Shown here in pieces: positions 35,351-44,713 of a DNA stretch of 64,000 bases. Under the pieces are notes generated by a model. It was given only the letters and a program-made list of their open reading frames with translations, was not told the origin of the DNA and did not search any database. Numbering within the stretch: position 1 is the stretch's first letter; every line of letters starts with the position of its first letter. Both the position numbers and the translations under genes were made by a program. Source of the stretch: Tisiphia sp964030975 (GTDB lineage: Bacteria > Pseudomonadota > Alphaproteobacteria > Rickettsiales > Rickettsiaceae); assembly GCF_964030975.1 (NCBI RefSeq), contig NZ_CAXIQH010000002.1, positions 4,832 through 68,831 of the forward strand, in the 5' to 3' direction.

Positions 35351-35599
35351 TCTAATATGAACATATATGTTAAGTGCTATAGTATAGAAAAGCTCATACA
35401 ATAACAAGTCAACTAGAAATGCTGTTAGGAGTTGCTATTTTTCATGTAGTTTCTATGGCTGTTTTTTTAAAAATTACTCCAATTATTATCATAAATTGAC
35501 AAACATATTAAGTTTAGATACTCTTTAAATGTTAATGCAAATTATAGGAGAAAAACCTATGAGTACTAGAGATTCAATGGCTAAAACTAATAAGAATTG

Positions 35600-35676
35600 T
35601 GGTGCACCCGGAGGGAGTCGAACCCCCAACCTTATGATCCGTAGTCATATACTCTATCCAATTGAGCTACGGGTGC
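35600..35676 (-). tRNA. tRNA-Arg (anticodon ACG)
   Basis: Reading the minus strand gives gcacccgtagctcaattgga at the 5' end, an anticodon loop with acg in 'tgactacggatca', the T-arm ggttcgactcc and an encoded CCA. All four arms pair and the length is 77. It reads CGN arginine codons (A34 to inosine). Confidence 0.95.
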
Positions 35677-36120
35677 CTTATATCATGCCTTGTACTGGAT
35701 ATTGGATGACATTGTGTGCTTGTTTTTATAAAGTGTCCTAAAAAAGTGATGGAATCTTTAAGAAAGAACACAATATATCTTTAAACTTCTATTATGTCAA
35801 TATCATACCAGCGATTATAAATTCAAAAATGTTGATTTTAAAACAAGGTATGATTACAACTATAAGGTTAAACATAAGGTTAATTGCTAATTTTAGATAC
35901 TTATTGATCTAAATTAATATCTGTTAAGTTAATGATTAGATAATATTACTGCAATTTACATTTTGAATTTATAATTCTAATGATTTATAAAAACACTTGC
36001 TTTTTAATGTTTTTTTTATTAGTCTGTGCAATCTTCACAGAATCTACATAAACTTGGAATAGTAAGCTATTCTAAATGTGGTTAGTTGTGTAAGCAATCA
36101 GGAATAAACTAGCTTACCTT
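35677..36120. other. AT-rich spacer between tRNA-Arg and tRNA-Leu
   Basis: 444 bases without a gene or a repeat that I can match elsewhere in the window. It should hold the promoters of the two divergent tRNA genes, but no box stands out. Confidence 0.45.
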
Positions 36121-36206
36121 GCCCGCGTGATGGAATGGTAGACATAACGGACTTAAAATCCGTGGGGTGCAAGCCCTTGCCAGTTCAAGTCTGGCCGCGG
36201 GTACCA
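36121..36206 (+). tRNA. tRNA-Leu (anticodon UAA)
   Basis: Starts gcccgcgtgatggaatggta; anticodon stem acgga/tccgt around the loop cttaaaa gives anticodon taa. A long variable arm (ggggtgcaagccctt) marks a class II tRNA. The T-arm is gttcaagtc and CCA is encoded. Length 86. nfu follows 27 bases later. Confidence 0.95.
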
Positions 36207-36233
36207 TTTATTTTTTATCAAGGAAGATGTTGA

Positions 36234-36809
36234 ATGTTTATTCAAACTGAAATTACTCCTAATCCTAATGCAATAAAATTTTTTCCTAATATATCCATTA
36301 GCCCTAATCAACCGGTTCATTTTAGTAATCTTGATGAGGCAAAGGGTAAAAGTAGTTTAGTAGTTCAATTATTCAGTATAAATAATGTAAAATCGGTATT
36401 TCTTGGTAGTGACTTTATTACTATTACTAAGGAAGAAGAAAGTGATTGGCTAGTTTTAAAGCCTGAAATTTTGATGATTATTATGGATCATTTTACTGCT
36501 GGTTTTACTGTTTTTGATGGACAAAATTTTGAAGAGCAAAATGATAAATCTACCATAAATAATTTTGACGAGATGTCTGAAATCGAACAACAGATTGTAG
36601 AAATTATTGAAACACGGGTACGTCCTTCGGTCGCCATGGATGGAGGCGATATAATATATCGAGGATTTGAGAATGGAGTGGTAAAATTACAGCTGCGTGG
36701 ATCTTGTCAGGGTTGCCCTAGTTCTAGTATTACTTTAAAAAATGGTATTGAATCAATGCTTAAACACTTCATTCCTGAGGTAGAATCCGTTGAAGCTGTA
36801 GATGACTAA
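36234..36809 (+). CDS. Nfu-type iron-sulfur cluster carrier
   Basis: 191 aa with two domains: an N-terminal Nfu domain (FIQTEITPNPNAIKFFPN at the start) and a C-terminal NifU domain (RVRPSVAMDGGDIIYRGFEN) with the cluster-binding CQGCPSS near residue 163. Such proteins deliver 4Fe-4S clusters to targets such as lipoate synthase and respiratory complexes. A ribosome site (aaggaag) precedes the ATG at 36234. It is the mitochondrial NFU1-like form usual in alphaproteobacteria. Confidence 0.93.
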   Translation: MFIQTEITPNPNAIKFFPNISISPNQPVHFSNLDEAKGKSSLVVQLFSINNVKSVFLGSDFITITKEEESDWLVLKPEILMIIMDHFTAGFTVFDGQNFEEQNDKSTINNFDEMSEIEQQIVEIIETRVRPSVAMDGGDIIYRGFENGVVKLQLRGSCQGCPSSSITLKNGIESMLKHFIPEVESVEAVDD

Positions 36810-36825
36810 TAGGCAATAGATTCCC

Positions 36826-36936
36826 TACATAAGTCAATCTGGTTGGTGATTTTTTGTCGTCGGATCTCGCCTTCACTCCTCACGTACGTTCATGTAGTTT
36901 CCCGAAGGCTTCCTTGATTCATGCAGGAAGTCTATT
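36826..36936. repeat. Repeat M6 (with cactcctcacgtacgtt)
   Basis: Contains cctacataagtcaatctggt and cactcctcacgtacgtt. A diverged inverted relative lies at about 47300-47385 between rplF and rplR. Its right part, catgcaggaagtctattgag, resembles the end of the IS5-like element. No gene. Confidence 0.6.
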
Positions 36937-36970
36937 GAGGTAATTTGGAATAGGTTGTTATCTTTAATCC

Positions 36971-37705
36971 TCATGCTTTGTTTAATGAGGTCAAATAAAA
37001 CAGTATTGCAGCAGCATTTGAAACATTTAGGCTTTCTACCCTACTGGAAATTGGTATTTTAACTAGGTGATCGCACGTTTCTTTAACTAGCCGTCTGATT
37101 CCTTTATCTTCAGAGCCAAGTATTATTGCCATTTTATCTGAAAATATTTTGGTATTTAAGGATTGTGTTGCGTTGCCATCAAGACCAATAATCCAAAATC
37201 CATGTTTCTTGAGATATTCTATTGACCATCTTAAATTAGTGACCTTAACCATTTGTACTAGTTCCAAAGCTCCAGAAGCCGTTTTTGCTATAGTAGCATT
37301 TTCATCTGGGGCATTATCGGTAGGTAATATTATGGCTGTGATGCCAAAAGAAGCCGCACTACGAATAATAGCACCAATATTTTGTGGATCGGTTACTTGA
37401 TCTAAAATAGCAACTTTACAATTGCTAGTAGTTATGTCAATATCTTCAATATGATTAGAGAAAATGCTTTTAACGTTAGCGGCTATTCCTTGATGATTAT
37501 GGCTTGAACCAAGAAGACGTGTTAAGGAATCTGTATTGGTAATCTCATATTGATGATTAGATATTAAATTTTTGTTCAAATTAAAAATATCTTCTGTACA
37601 TAAAACTCTTTGAATATAACGCTTTGGGTTACTTAGAGCTGCAAATACTGGATGTTTACCATATATATAGTAGAAATCTTTAGAAATTTTAGCTTTATTT
37701 TTCAT
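36971..37705 (-). CDS. rlmB: 23S rRNA (guanosine-2'-O-)-methyltransferase RlmB
   Basis: A TrmH-type SPOUT enzyme that methylates G2251 of 23S rRNA in E. coli. The N-terminal substrate-binding domain begins FYYIYGKHPVFAALSNPKR; the SPOUT domain has LDQVTDPQNIGAIIRSAASF near 128, AIILGSEDKGIRRLVKETC near 190 and IPISSRVESLNVSNAAAILF near 218. Length 244 aa is normal. The exact RNA site in this organism is inferred from family. Confidence 0.93.
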   Translation of the reverse strand: MKNKAKISKDFYYIYGKHPVFAALSNPKRYIQRVLCTEDIFNLNKNLISNHQYEITNTDSLTRLLGSSHNHQGIAANVKSIFSNHIEDIDITTSNCKVAILDQVTDPQNIGAIIRSAASFGITAIILPTDNAPDENATIAKTASGALELVQMVKVTNLRWSIEYLKKHGFWIIGLDGNATQSLNTKIFSDKMAIILGSEDKGIRRLVKETCDHLVKIPISSRVESLNVSNAAAILFYLTSLNKA

Positions 37706-37991
37706 CTTATTAGAACCTAGAGTAATTTATTCTTGACACAAACTACTATTTATTATAGAAAGTTACAACTGATAAACGTTCTAAATTGCTGTGAATAAAA
37801 TTTTAATAGGAATTATTTGTATAGATTTTAGATATACTTTTATTATTTGTTGATTTGCATCGAGTATATAAGTTTATATTAGCTTATTTAGAAGACTCAA
37901 GAAAAAGGTGAAGAAGATTTATTGGCACTTACACTAATTTATATTGCGTTTTACGTTTGATTAGACTATTTAATACTTGCGTAAATTCTTT

Positions 37992-38077
37992 GGAGGAGTG
38001 GCCGAGTGGTCAATGGCAGCAGACTGTAAATCTGCCCGCGTGAGCGTACGAAGGTTCGAATCCTTCTTCCTCCACCA
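37992..38077 (+). tRNA. tRNA-Tyr (anticodon GUA)
   Basis: Starts ggaggagtggccgagtggtc; anticodon gta in 'cagactgtaaatctg'; variable arm cccgcgtgagcgtac; T-arm ggttcgaatcc; encoded CCA. Length 86. It sits 21 bases before tRNA-Gly, a pairing with tuf downstream that recurs in many bacteria. Confidence 0.96.
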
Positions 38078-38096
38078 CAAATTGGTTAGGCAAAAT

Positions 38097-38172
<76 letters not shown>

Positions 38173-38258
38173 AAACTATTGGTGATAATTGGAAATTGGA
38201 TAAATTTGTTATTTTTATGTTAAATTTGTATTAAATCTTAAATTGTGGAGAATGAATT

Positions 38259-39443
38259 ATGGCAAAGGTAAAATTTGAGAGGGATCTGCCTCATTGTAAT
38301 GTAGGAACTATAGGACACGTAGATCATGGAAAAACTTCTTTAACAGCTGCGATAACTCTAGTGTTATCAAAAGAAGGTGGGGCGAAGGCTACTAACTATG
38401 ATGAAATTGATGCTGCTCCTGAAGAAAAGGAAAGGGGTATAACTATTGCTACTGCTCACGTTGAATATAAGACTAAAAAAAGGCATTATGCTCATATTGA
38501 CTGTCCTGGACACGCAGATTATATAAAGAATATGATCAGTGGTGCGGCTCAAATGGATGCTGGAATATTGGTAGTATCTGCTTGTGATGGTCCAATGCCT
38601 CAAACAAGGGAACACATACTGCTTGCTAAGCAAGTGGGTGTGCCAACAATGGTTGTCTTTTTGAACAAAGTTGATATGGTTGATGATCCGGAGTTAGTTG
38701 ACTTAGTGGAAATGGAAGTCAGAGAGCTTCTTTCAATGTATGGTTTTCCTGGAGATGAGATACCAGTGATTAGGGGTTCTGCTTTGCAGGCTTTAGAAGG
38801 GAAGCCTGAAGGAGAAGCAGCGGTTAAAGAATTAATGAATGCTATTGATGAATATGTACCGCAACCTGAGAGACATACAGATAAACCATTCTTAATGTCA
38901 ATAGAAGATGTATTTTCTATTTCTGGAAGAGGTACGGTTGTTACCGGTAAGATTGAGAAAGGCATAGTAAAAGTTGGTGAAGAGGTAGAAATTGTTGGTA
39001 TAAGAGATACTCAAAAAACTACTTGTACTGGTGTAGAAATGTTTAAGAAGCTATTGGATCAAGGTGAAGCTGGTGACAATGTTGGTATATTGCTACGTGG
39101 AACTAAAAGAGAAGATGTGTGCAGAGGGCAAGTATTAGCTAAGCCTGGGAGTATAACTCCGCATACTGAATTTGAAGCTGAGGTTTACGTACGTACCACC
39201 AAAGAAGGTGGTCGTCATACAGCGTTTACAGATAAATATCGTCCACAGTTTTATTTTAGAACGACTGACGTGACTGGAGAAATTACTTTAAAAGATGGTA
39301 AAACAATGATTATGCCTGGTGATAATGCGAATCTGAATATTACATTGATTTCTCCGATAGCTATGGAAGAAGGTATGCGTTTTGCTATACGTGAGGGCGG
39401 TAAAACAGTAGGGGCTGGAGTAGTATCAAAAATTATAAAATAA
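38259..39443 (+). CDS. tuf: Elongation factor Tu
   Basis: Brings aminoacyl-tRNA to the ribosome as a GTP complex. G motifs GHVDHGKTSLT near 18, RGITIATAHVEY near 58, DCPGHADYIKNM near 80, FLNKVDMVDD near 133 and GSALQAL near 172. Domain II has GRGTVVTGKIEKG and domain III RPQFYFRTTDVTG. The length is 394 aa. The fusA/rpsL/rpsG genes are not next to it, so the str operon is split as in Rickettsia. A strong terminator follows. Confidence 0.98.
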   Translation: MAKVKFERDLPHCNVGTIGHVDHGKTSLTAAITLVLSKEGGAKATNYDEIDAAPEEKERGITIATAHVEYKTKKRHYAHIDCPGHADYIKNMISGAAQMDAGILVVSACDGPMPQTREHILLAKQVGVPTMVVFLNKVDMVDDPELVDLVEMEVRELLSMYGFPGDEIPVIRGSALQALEGKPEGEAAVKELMNAIDEYVPQPERHTDKPFLMSIEDVFSISGRGTVVTGKIEKGIVKVGEEVEIVGIRDTQKTTCTGVEMFKKLLDQGEAGDNVGILLRGTKREDVCRGQVLAKPGSITPHTEFEAEVYVRTTKEGGRHTAFTDKYRPQFYFRTTDVTGEITLKDGKTMIMPGDNANLNITLISPIAMEEGMRFAIREGGKTVGAGVVSKIIK

Positions 39444-39448
39444 CATAG

Positions 39449-39488
39449 AAATAATCATCCTGAAATAGTTTAGGATGATTATTTTTTT
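39449..39488 (+). terminator. Rho-independent terminator after tuf
   Basis: Arms aataatcatcct and aggatgattatt enclose a 10-base loop and are followed by a run of T's. It lies six bases past the tuf stop and separates tuf from the S10 operon. Confidence 0.88.
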
Positions 39489-39604
39489 AATGGCTAGGCA
39501 AAGTACTTTTAATCAGGTTTATTCAAATTGTTCTTACAAATAATCTAAGTAAATCTATTAAAAGTGTTTTGAGTGGTCGGGCTGTTTATAAAAAGGTTTA
39601 GTTA

Positions 39605-39928
39605 ATGAAAAATAATCAAAAAATTAAAATTCGTCTAAAGTCATTTGATCACCGTTCGCTTGAGCAAGGTACTAGAGAGATAGTAGGTGCTGTTAAAAGA
39701 ACTGGTGCCGACATAATTGGTCCAATCCCGCTTCCAAGGACAATTGAAAGATTTACCGTTAATAGGTCTCCACATGTCAATAAAAAATCAAGGGAGCAAT
39801 TTGAGATTAGAATTCAGAAAAGGCTTTTAATAATAAGTTATCCAACTCCTCAGACAGTCGATGCTTTAAAGAAAGTTGATTTGCCTGCTGGTGTTGATGT
39901 TGAGATTAAGTTAGAGAGTATTGAGTGA
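39605..39928 (+). CDS. rpsJ: 30S ribosomal protein S10
   Basis: First gene of the S10 operon. 107 aa, with the S10 core KIRLKSFDHRSLEQGTREIV and GPIPLPRTIERFTVNRSPHV. S10 also serves as NusE in antitermination. Ribosome site aaaagg lies just before the ATG. The stop overlaps the rplC start (tgatg). Confidence 0.97.
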   Translation: MKNNQKIKIRLKSFDHRSLEQGTREIVGAVKRTGADIIGPIPLPRTIERFTVNRSPHVNKKSREQFEIRIQKRLLIISYPTPQTVDALKKVDLPAGVDVEIKLESIE

Positions 39929-40578
39929 TGAGAACCGGTTTAATTGCTAAAAAAATTGGTATGAGTTCAATTTTTAATGAAAAGGGTGAGAGAACTACCA
40001 TTACTTTTCTGCAAGTTGAAGATTGTCAAGTAGTGGGACAAAAGACCCAAGAAAAGGATGGTTATAATGCTTTGGTTGTTGGGGTAAAGGATAAGAAATT
40101 ATCTAAAGTAACAAAGCCAATGAGACAGGTATTTGCTAATGCTAACGTTGTGCCAAAGCAAAAATTGAAGGAGTTTAGAATTTCTGTATCTTCTTTCCTT
40201 GATGTAGGTTCGACACTGCATGTCGATCATTTTGTTATTGGGCAGTTTATAGATGTTGTAGGGACTACTATTGGTAAAGGTTTTGCTGGTAGTATGAAGA
40301 GGCATAATTTTAGAGGACTTGAAGCTTCGCATGGTGTGTCTGTATCGCACCGTTCGCATGGTTCTACTGGTGGTAGACAAGACCCTGGTAAAGTATTTAA
40401 GAATAAGAAAATGGCTGGTCACATGGGTAGTACAAGAGTTACTATTCAGAACTTGAAAGTGGTCGATACTGATATAGAAAAGGGTATAATCATAGTTAGT
40501 GGTAATGTTCCAGGCTCGAAAGGATCTTATGTCTACATTAAGGATGCTATTAAGAAAACTATTACAGCTGCAGGATAA
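39928..40578 (+). CDS. rplC: 50S ribosomal protein L3
   Basis: One of the first proteins to join the 50S subunit, near the peptidyl transferase centre. MRTGLIAKKIGMSSIFNEKG start and the loop signature FAGSMKRHNFRGLEASHGVS near residue 125. ATG at 39928 overlaps the rpsJ stop; a GTG one codon earlier is less likely. 216 aa. Confidence 0.97.
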   Translation: MRTGLIAKKIGMSSIFNEKGERTTITFLQVEDCQVVGQKTQEKDGYNALVVGVKDKKLSKVTKPMRQVFANANVVPKQKLKEFRISVSSFLDVGSTLHVDHFVIGQFIDVVGTTIGKGFAGSMKRHNFRGLEASHGVSVSHRSHGSTGGRQDPGKVFKNKKMAGHMGSTRVTIQNLKVVDTDIEKGIIIVSGNVPGSKGSYVYIKDAIKKTITAAG

Positions 40579-40583
40579 ACTAT

Positions 40584-41207
40584 ATGAAAGCTAAATTATT
40601 AAATCTTGGAAATGAAGTTGTTGGTGAGGTTGATTTAGATAATGAAGTATTTGCCGTAGACTTTGTTAGACAAGATATTATCAAGCTTGTTGTTGATTGG
40701 CAAAGAGCAAAAGCTATGACTGGTACACATCAAACTAAGACAGTGTCGCAAGTATCTGGTACTACAAAGAAACCTTTTAAGCAAAAGGGTACTGGTAACG
40801 CAAGGCAAGGATCTTTAAGGTCTGTCCAAATGAGGGGGGGTGGGGTTTCTCATGGTCCAGTAGTAAGGAGTCATGCTACAAAATTACCAAAGAAAGTTAG
40901 AAGACTTGGTTTAAAACATGCATTGTCAGAAAAATTGACTGAAGGAAAATTGCTAATATTAGATTCTTTAAAATTAGATGAGTCAAAAACTTCTAATCTT
41001 GCAAAATTATTAAATAATTTTCATGGTAAGAGTTATTTTATTGTTAGTGGTAATGAAGTTGATACTAATTTTTCTTTGGCAGTGCAAAATATTCCTAACA
41101 CTATTTCGGTGCCACAAATTGGTACAAATGTTTATGATATAATACGCCATGATTATGTTTTGTTATCAAGAGAAGCTGTAGATGCTTTAGAAAAGAGGTT
41201 GAAGTGA
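40584..41207 (+). CDS. rplD: 50S ribosomal protein L4
   Basis: Lines the exit tunnel with its extended loop (TKKPFKQKGTGNARQGS, then RGGGVSHGPVVRSH near residue 85). 207 aa. In E. coli L4 represses its own operon; nothing in this sequence shows whether that holds here. Overlaps rplW by four bases. Confidence 0.96.
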   Translation: MKAKLLNLGNEVVGEVDLDNEVFAVDFVRQDIIKLVVDWQRAKAMTGTHQTKTVSQVSGTTKKPFKQKGTGNARQGSLRSVQMRGGGVSHGPVVRSHATKLPKKVRRLGLKHALSEKLTEGKLLILDSLKLDESKTSNLAKLLNNFHGKSYFIVSGNEVDTNFSLAVQNIPNTISVPQIGTNVYDIIRHDYVLLSREAVDALEKRLK

Positions 41208-41500
41208 AATCTTATAAACATTATGATCTTATTAGGAATCCTGTGATTACTGAGAAGAGCAATATTTTATCCGAACAAAATAAGTTTACTTTTCATGTTG
41301 CTGATAGTGCTGAAAAGGCTTCTATCAAGATGGCTGTTGAGAAAATTTTTGAGGTTAAGGTTAAAAAAGTTAACATCATGAATGTAAAAGGTAAGAAAAA
41401 AAGATTTAAGGGTATCAATGGTAGGCAATCAGATAAAAAGAAGGCTATTGTAACGCTAGAAAAAGATTATACTATTGATTTTACTGGGGGGATAAAATAA
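41204..41500 (+). CDS. rplW: 50S ribosomal protein L23
   Basis: 98 aa at the tunnel exit, the docking site for trigger factor and SRP. Core: DLIRNPVITEKSNILSEQNK and VNIMNVKGKKKRFKGINGR. Starts with GTG in the sequence gtga shared with the rplD stop. Confidence 0.95.
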   Translation: MKSYKHYDLIRNPVITEKSNILSEQNKFTFHVADSAEKASIKMAVEKIFEVKVKKVNIMNVKGKKKRFKGINGRQSDKKKAIVTLEKDYTIDFTGGIK

Positions 41501-41501
41501 G

Positions 41502-42323
41502 ATGGCTTTAAAAAAGTTTAATCCAGTTACTCCATCTCTTAGAGAATTAATACAGGTTGATAAATCTGATCTTTGGAAGGGCAAACCTCATAAACCTTTA
41601 ACTAAAGGTTTATGTAAGACTGGTGGTAGAAATAATCTTGGTAGAACCACTTCTTGGCATAGAGGGGGGGGGCATAAAAGACTTTATAGGATAATTGATT
41701 TTAAAAGAAATAAACAAGATATATTCGCTACAGTTGAAAGAATAGAGTATGATCCTAATAGAACTTCTTTCATTGCTTTGATTAAATTTGATGATGGTGA
41801 ATATTCTTATATTATAGCACCACAAAAGCTTGTTGTAGGAGACAGAATAGTGTCAAGTGATAATGCCGACATAAAAGTTGGAAATTGTTTATCTTTGAAA
41901 TCTATCCCTATTGGTACTACTTTGCATAATGTAGAAATGAAAATTGGTAAAGGTGGTCAGATTGCAAGATCGGCGGGGACTTCGGTTAATTTAGTAGGTA
42001 AGGATTCGGGTTATGCTCAGATCAAGCTTCGTTCTGGAGAATTTAGGTTGGTGCCGTTAGATTGTAAAGCTACCATAGGTGTTGTTTCAAACCCTGATCA
42101 AAAAAATACAAATTTGGGTAAGGCGGGAAGAAATAGATGGTTAGGTTGGAGACCGCATGTTCGTGGTGTTGCAATGAACCCAGTTGATCACCCGCATGGT
42201 GGTGGAGAAGGTAAAACTTCTGGTGGTCGTCATCCAGTGACTCCATGGGGTTTCCCAACTAAGGGGAAGAAAACCCGTAAGAATAAGTCTACATCAAAGT
42301 TTATTATTAAGAGAAGAAAATAA
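41502..42323 (+). CDS. rplB: 50S ribosomal protein L2
   Basis: 273 aa, needed for subunit association and near the catalytic centre. GRNNLGRTTSWHRGGGHKRL in the N-terminal part and the C-terminal GVAMNPVDHPHGGGEGKTSG signature with the key histidine. Starts one base past the rplW stop. Confidence 0.98.
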   Translation: MALKKFNPVTPSLRELIQVDKSDLWKGKPHKPLTKGLCKTGGRNNLGRTTSWHRGGGHKRLYRIIDFKRNKQDIFATVERIEYDPNRTSFIALIKFDDGEYSYIIAPQKLVVGDRIVSSDNADIKVGNCLSLKSIPIGTTLHNVEMKIGKGGQIARSAGTSVNLVGKDSGYAQIKLRSGEFRLVPLDCKATIGVVSNPDQKNTNLGKAGRNRWLGWRPHVRGVAMNPVDHPHGGGEGKTSGGRHPVTPWGFPTKGKKTRKNKSTSKFIIKRRK

Positions 42324-42336
42324 TTAGGTAGTAATT

Positions 42337-42615
42337 ATGGCACGTTCAGTTTGGAAAGGACCTTTTGTAGATGGTTATCTGATAAAAAAAGTACAAAAAT
42401 TGATTGAGTCTGGTAAATCAGAAATGATCCAGACTTGGTCTAGAAGATCAACAATTTTACCGTTTTTTGTTGGAGTAACATTTGCTGTGCATAATGGAAA
42501 TAAATTTATACCTGTTACTGTGAGTGAAGAAATGGTTGGTAAAAAATTAGGTGAATTTTCTCCGACTAGGACTTTCCATGGTCATGGTGCAGATAAAAAA
42601 GTTAAGAGAAAATAA
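42337..42615 (+). CDS. rpsS: 30S ribosomal protein S19
   Basis: 92 aa in the head of the 30S subunit. MARSVWKGPFVDGYLIKKV start and GEFSPTRTFHGHGADKKVKR end are diagnostic. It is followed by rplV after two bases. Confidence 0.97.
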   Translation: MARSVWKGPFVDGYLIKKVQKLIESGKSEMIQTWSRRSTILPFFVGVTFAVHNGNKFIPVTVSEEMVGKKLGEFSPTRTFHGHGADKKVKRK

Positions 42616-42617
42616 AT

Positions 42618-42977
42618 ATGGTAAAGGTGAATAAAGGTTCGACTACAGCAATTGCTAAGTCTCTTAGGGTGAGTCCAAGGAAACTGAATTTGGTTGCAAC
42701 TTCTATTAGGAATATGAAAGTATCGGAAGCTATAGTTCAGCTTACCTTTTCCCCGAAAAGAATTGCTAAAGATGTAAAGAAATGTTTACAGTCTGCTGTT
42801 GCTAATGCTGAGAATAACTTTGGTTTAGATATTGATACGTTGTTTGTTACTTCTGCAACGGTAGGTAAGGCATTGGTGATGAAAAGAATTATGCCAAGAG
42901 CTAAAGGAAGAGCAACAAGGATTAACAAATTTTTTAGTAATTTATATATTACAGTTACTGAAGTTGAGGGGAAGTAA
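42618..42977 (+). CDS. rplV: 50S ribosomal protein L22
   Basis: 119 aa; its beta-hairpin (MKRIMPRAKGRATRINK near 90) reaches into the exit tunnel. SLRVSPRKLNLVATSIRNMK near residue 15 is the usual N-terminal core. Confidence 0.96.
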   Translation: MVKVNKGSTTAIAKSLRVSPRKLNLVATSIRNMKVSEAIVQLTFSPKRIAKDVKKCLQSAVANAENNFGLDIDTLFVTSATVGKALVMKRIMPRAKGRATRINKFFSNLYITVTEVEGK

Positions 42978-42980
42978 AAT

Positions 42981-43637
42981 ATGGGGCAAAAAGTTAATCC
43001 GCATGGCTTTAGAGTTGGACCAACATTAATTAAAGGTTGGGACTCGGTGTTATATGCTGAAAAGCACTATAAAGTTCTTTTTATCCAAGATTTAGAGGTT
43101 AGAAATCTGATTAATAAAAACTATGTGCAAGCACAAGTTAGTAGAGTGTTAATAGAGAGACCTTCTAATAAAAATGTTATAATTAATATTTTTGCTAAAA
43201 AGCCTGGAGTTATTATAGGTAAAAGTGGTAACGACATTGATAAATTAAAAAAACATGTCCAGAAAATTACCGCTTTAGAGGAAATATATATTAACATACA
43301 TGAAGTAAAGAAACCTAATATAGACGCTACTATTATTGCTCAAACGATTGCCGTACAGCTTGAAAAAAGAGTGTCTTTTAGAAAAGCTATGAAAACTGCT
43401 ATCCAAGCTTGCTTTAAGCAAGGAGGGCTAGGTATAAAAGTGGCTTGTTCTGGACGTCTGGCTGGAGCTGAAATAGCAAGAACAGAGTGGTATAGAGAAG
43501 GTAGAGTGCCTTTGCATACTTTAAGGGCTGATATTGACTATGCGACTGCTGAAGCTATGACAACTTATGGGGTTATAGGTATAAAGATTTGGGTCTATAG
43601 GGGTGATCATGCGGAAAATAGAAAGAAACATAATTAA
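42981..43637 (+). CDS. rpsC: 30S ribosomal protein S3
   Basis: 218 aa with the KH domain (KKPGVIIGKSGNDIDKLKKH near 70) and the C-terminal GLGIKVACSGRLAGAEIART signature. Part of the mRNA entry channel. MGQKVNPHGFRVG start is diagnostic. Confidence 0.97.
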   Translation: MGQKVNPHGFRVGPTLIKGWDSVLYAEKHYKVLFIQDLEVRNLINKNYVQAQVSRVLIERPSNKNVIINIFAKKPGVIIGKSGNDIDKLKKHVQKITALEEIYINIHEVKKPNIDATIIAQTIAVQLEKRVSFRKAMKTAIQACFKQGGLGIKVACSGRLAGAEIARTEWYREGRVPLHTLRADIDYATAEAMTTYGVIGIKIWVYRGDHAENRKKHN

Positions 43638-43652
43638 TTTTGAAGTAAGATA

Positions 43653-44063
43653 ATGTTAGCTCCAAAAAAACAAAAATTTAGAAAAGCACATAAGGGGAGG
43701 GTCTCCTCAAAGGCAAAATCTGGTACTATGCTAGCTTTTGGTTCCTTTGGCTTGAAATCGTTAGATGGTTTAAGGGTTACTGCAAGGCAAATAGAGGCGG
43801 CAAGGAAGGCGGCTGTTCGTTGTATGAAAAGGCAGGGTAGACTATGGATTAAGATTTTTCCTGATTTGCCTGTATCAAAAAAGCCTGCGGAAGTTAGAAT
43901 GGGTAAGGGGAAAGGATCTACTGAATTTTTTGCAGTAAGGGTATCACCTGGCAGAATTATGTTTGAAATTGAAGGGGTTACAGATGATGTAGCTACCAGG
44001 GCACTTGAGCTTGCCAGTGCTAAATTGCCTGTAAGAACAAGGATAGTGAGGCGTTATGAGTAA
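43653..44063 (+). CDS. rplP: 50S ribosomal protein L16
   Basis: 136 aa, contacts the A-site tRNA. MLAPKKQKFRKAHKGRVS start, then KPAEVRMGKGKGSTEFFAVR near 82, a region with the conserved arginine that can be hydroxylated in other bacteria. Overlaps rpmC by eight bases. Confidence 0.97.
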   Translation: MLAPKKQKFRKAHKGRVSSKAKSGTMLAFGSFGLKSLDGLRVTARQIEAARKAAVRCMKRQGRLWIKIFPDLPVSKKPAEVRMGKGKGSTEFFAVRVSPGRIMFEIEGVTDDVATRALELASAKLPVRTRIVRRYE

Positions 44064-44268
44064 TTTGGGGTTATCAGCAAAGGAGTTGGTTGGACAAACT
44101 ATGGAAGAACTCTACAGAAAAAGAGTTTTGTTTAAAAAAGAGCTTTTTAATCTGAGATTTCAGAGAAAGTTGGGTGAATTAGAAAATACTAGTAGGTTTT
44201 CTTTTGTAAAAAAAACAATAGCTCGTATTAATACAGAGTTAACTATAAGATCAAAAACTGGAGAATAG
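44056..44268 (+). CDS. rpmC: 50S ribosomal protein L29
   Basis: 70 aa near the tunnel exit. ELFNLRFQRKLGELENTSRF near residue 30 is the family core. Starts inside the end of rplP. Confidence 0.94.
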   Translation: MSNLGLSAKELVGQTMEELYRKRVLFKKELFNLRFQRKLGELENTSRFSFVKKTIARINTELTIRSKTGE

Positions 44269-44272
44269 AGAA

Positions 44273-44503
44273 ATGCCGAAAAGAGTGTTGCAGGGCGTTG
44301 TTGTAAGTTCAAAAACTGATAAGACTATTACAGTAAAAGTAGAACGTAGGTTTAAACATCCTATGTATAAAAAGATTGTAAAAGTTTCTAAAAAATACGC
44401 TGCTCATGATCCAGAAAATACATATAAGGATGGTGATAAGGTTAGTATAGTTGAAAGTCGCCCTATATCTAAGACTAAGTCTTGGATAGTATTAGGGGTG
44501 TGA
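44273..44503 (+). CDS. rpsQ: 30S ribosomal protein S17
   Basis: 76 aa, early-binding OB-fold protein. MPKRVLQGVVVSSKTDKTIT start and SIVESRPISKTKSWIVLGV end. It is followed by an unusual 210-base spacer before rplN. Confidence 0.96.
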   Translation: MPKRVLQGVVVSSKTDKTITVKVERRFKHPMYKKIVKVSKKYAAHDPENTYKDGDKVSIVESRPISKTKSWIVLGV

Positions 44504-44713
44504 ATCTAACTATTTAATGGTAGATTTAGTTGCTATTTTGTTGGGTGAATCTTTTCGTACGCTACGGTTCTTTGCTTATGGCAATGTTTATAAATATGCT
44601 TATTAGAAGCTATTTCTGAAGAAACCTAGGGGAAAGGTGGTTTTTATCCTTTGACTTTGTTGTTTAGATTGTTTATTTTGTTGCATTATTAAATTCTCAA
44701 GTGGGAGTAAGTT
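44504..44713. other. 210-bp spacer between rpsQ and rplN
   Basis: These two genes are normally almost touching. The spacer has no ORF; 'cttttcgtacgctacggttc' near 44551 looks like a Rickettsia-type intergenic repeat remnant. ttgact at about 44652 could be part of an internal promoter, but no good -10 pairs with it. Confidence 0.5.

Noticed and set aside
35529..35741. 70-aa ORF on the plus strand
   Set aside because: It lies across the tRNA-Arg gene on the opposite strand; the peptide is a translation of tRNA sequence.
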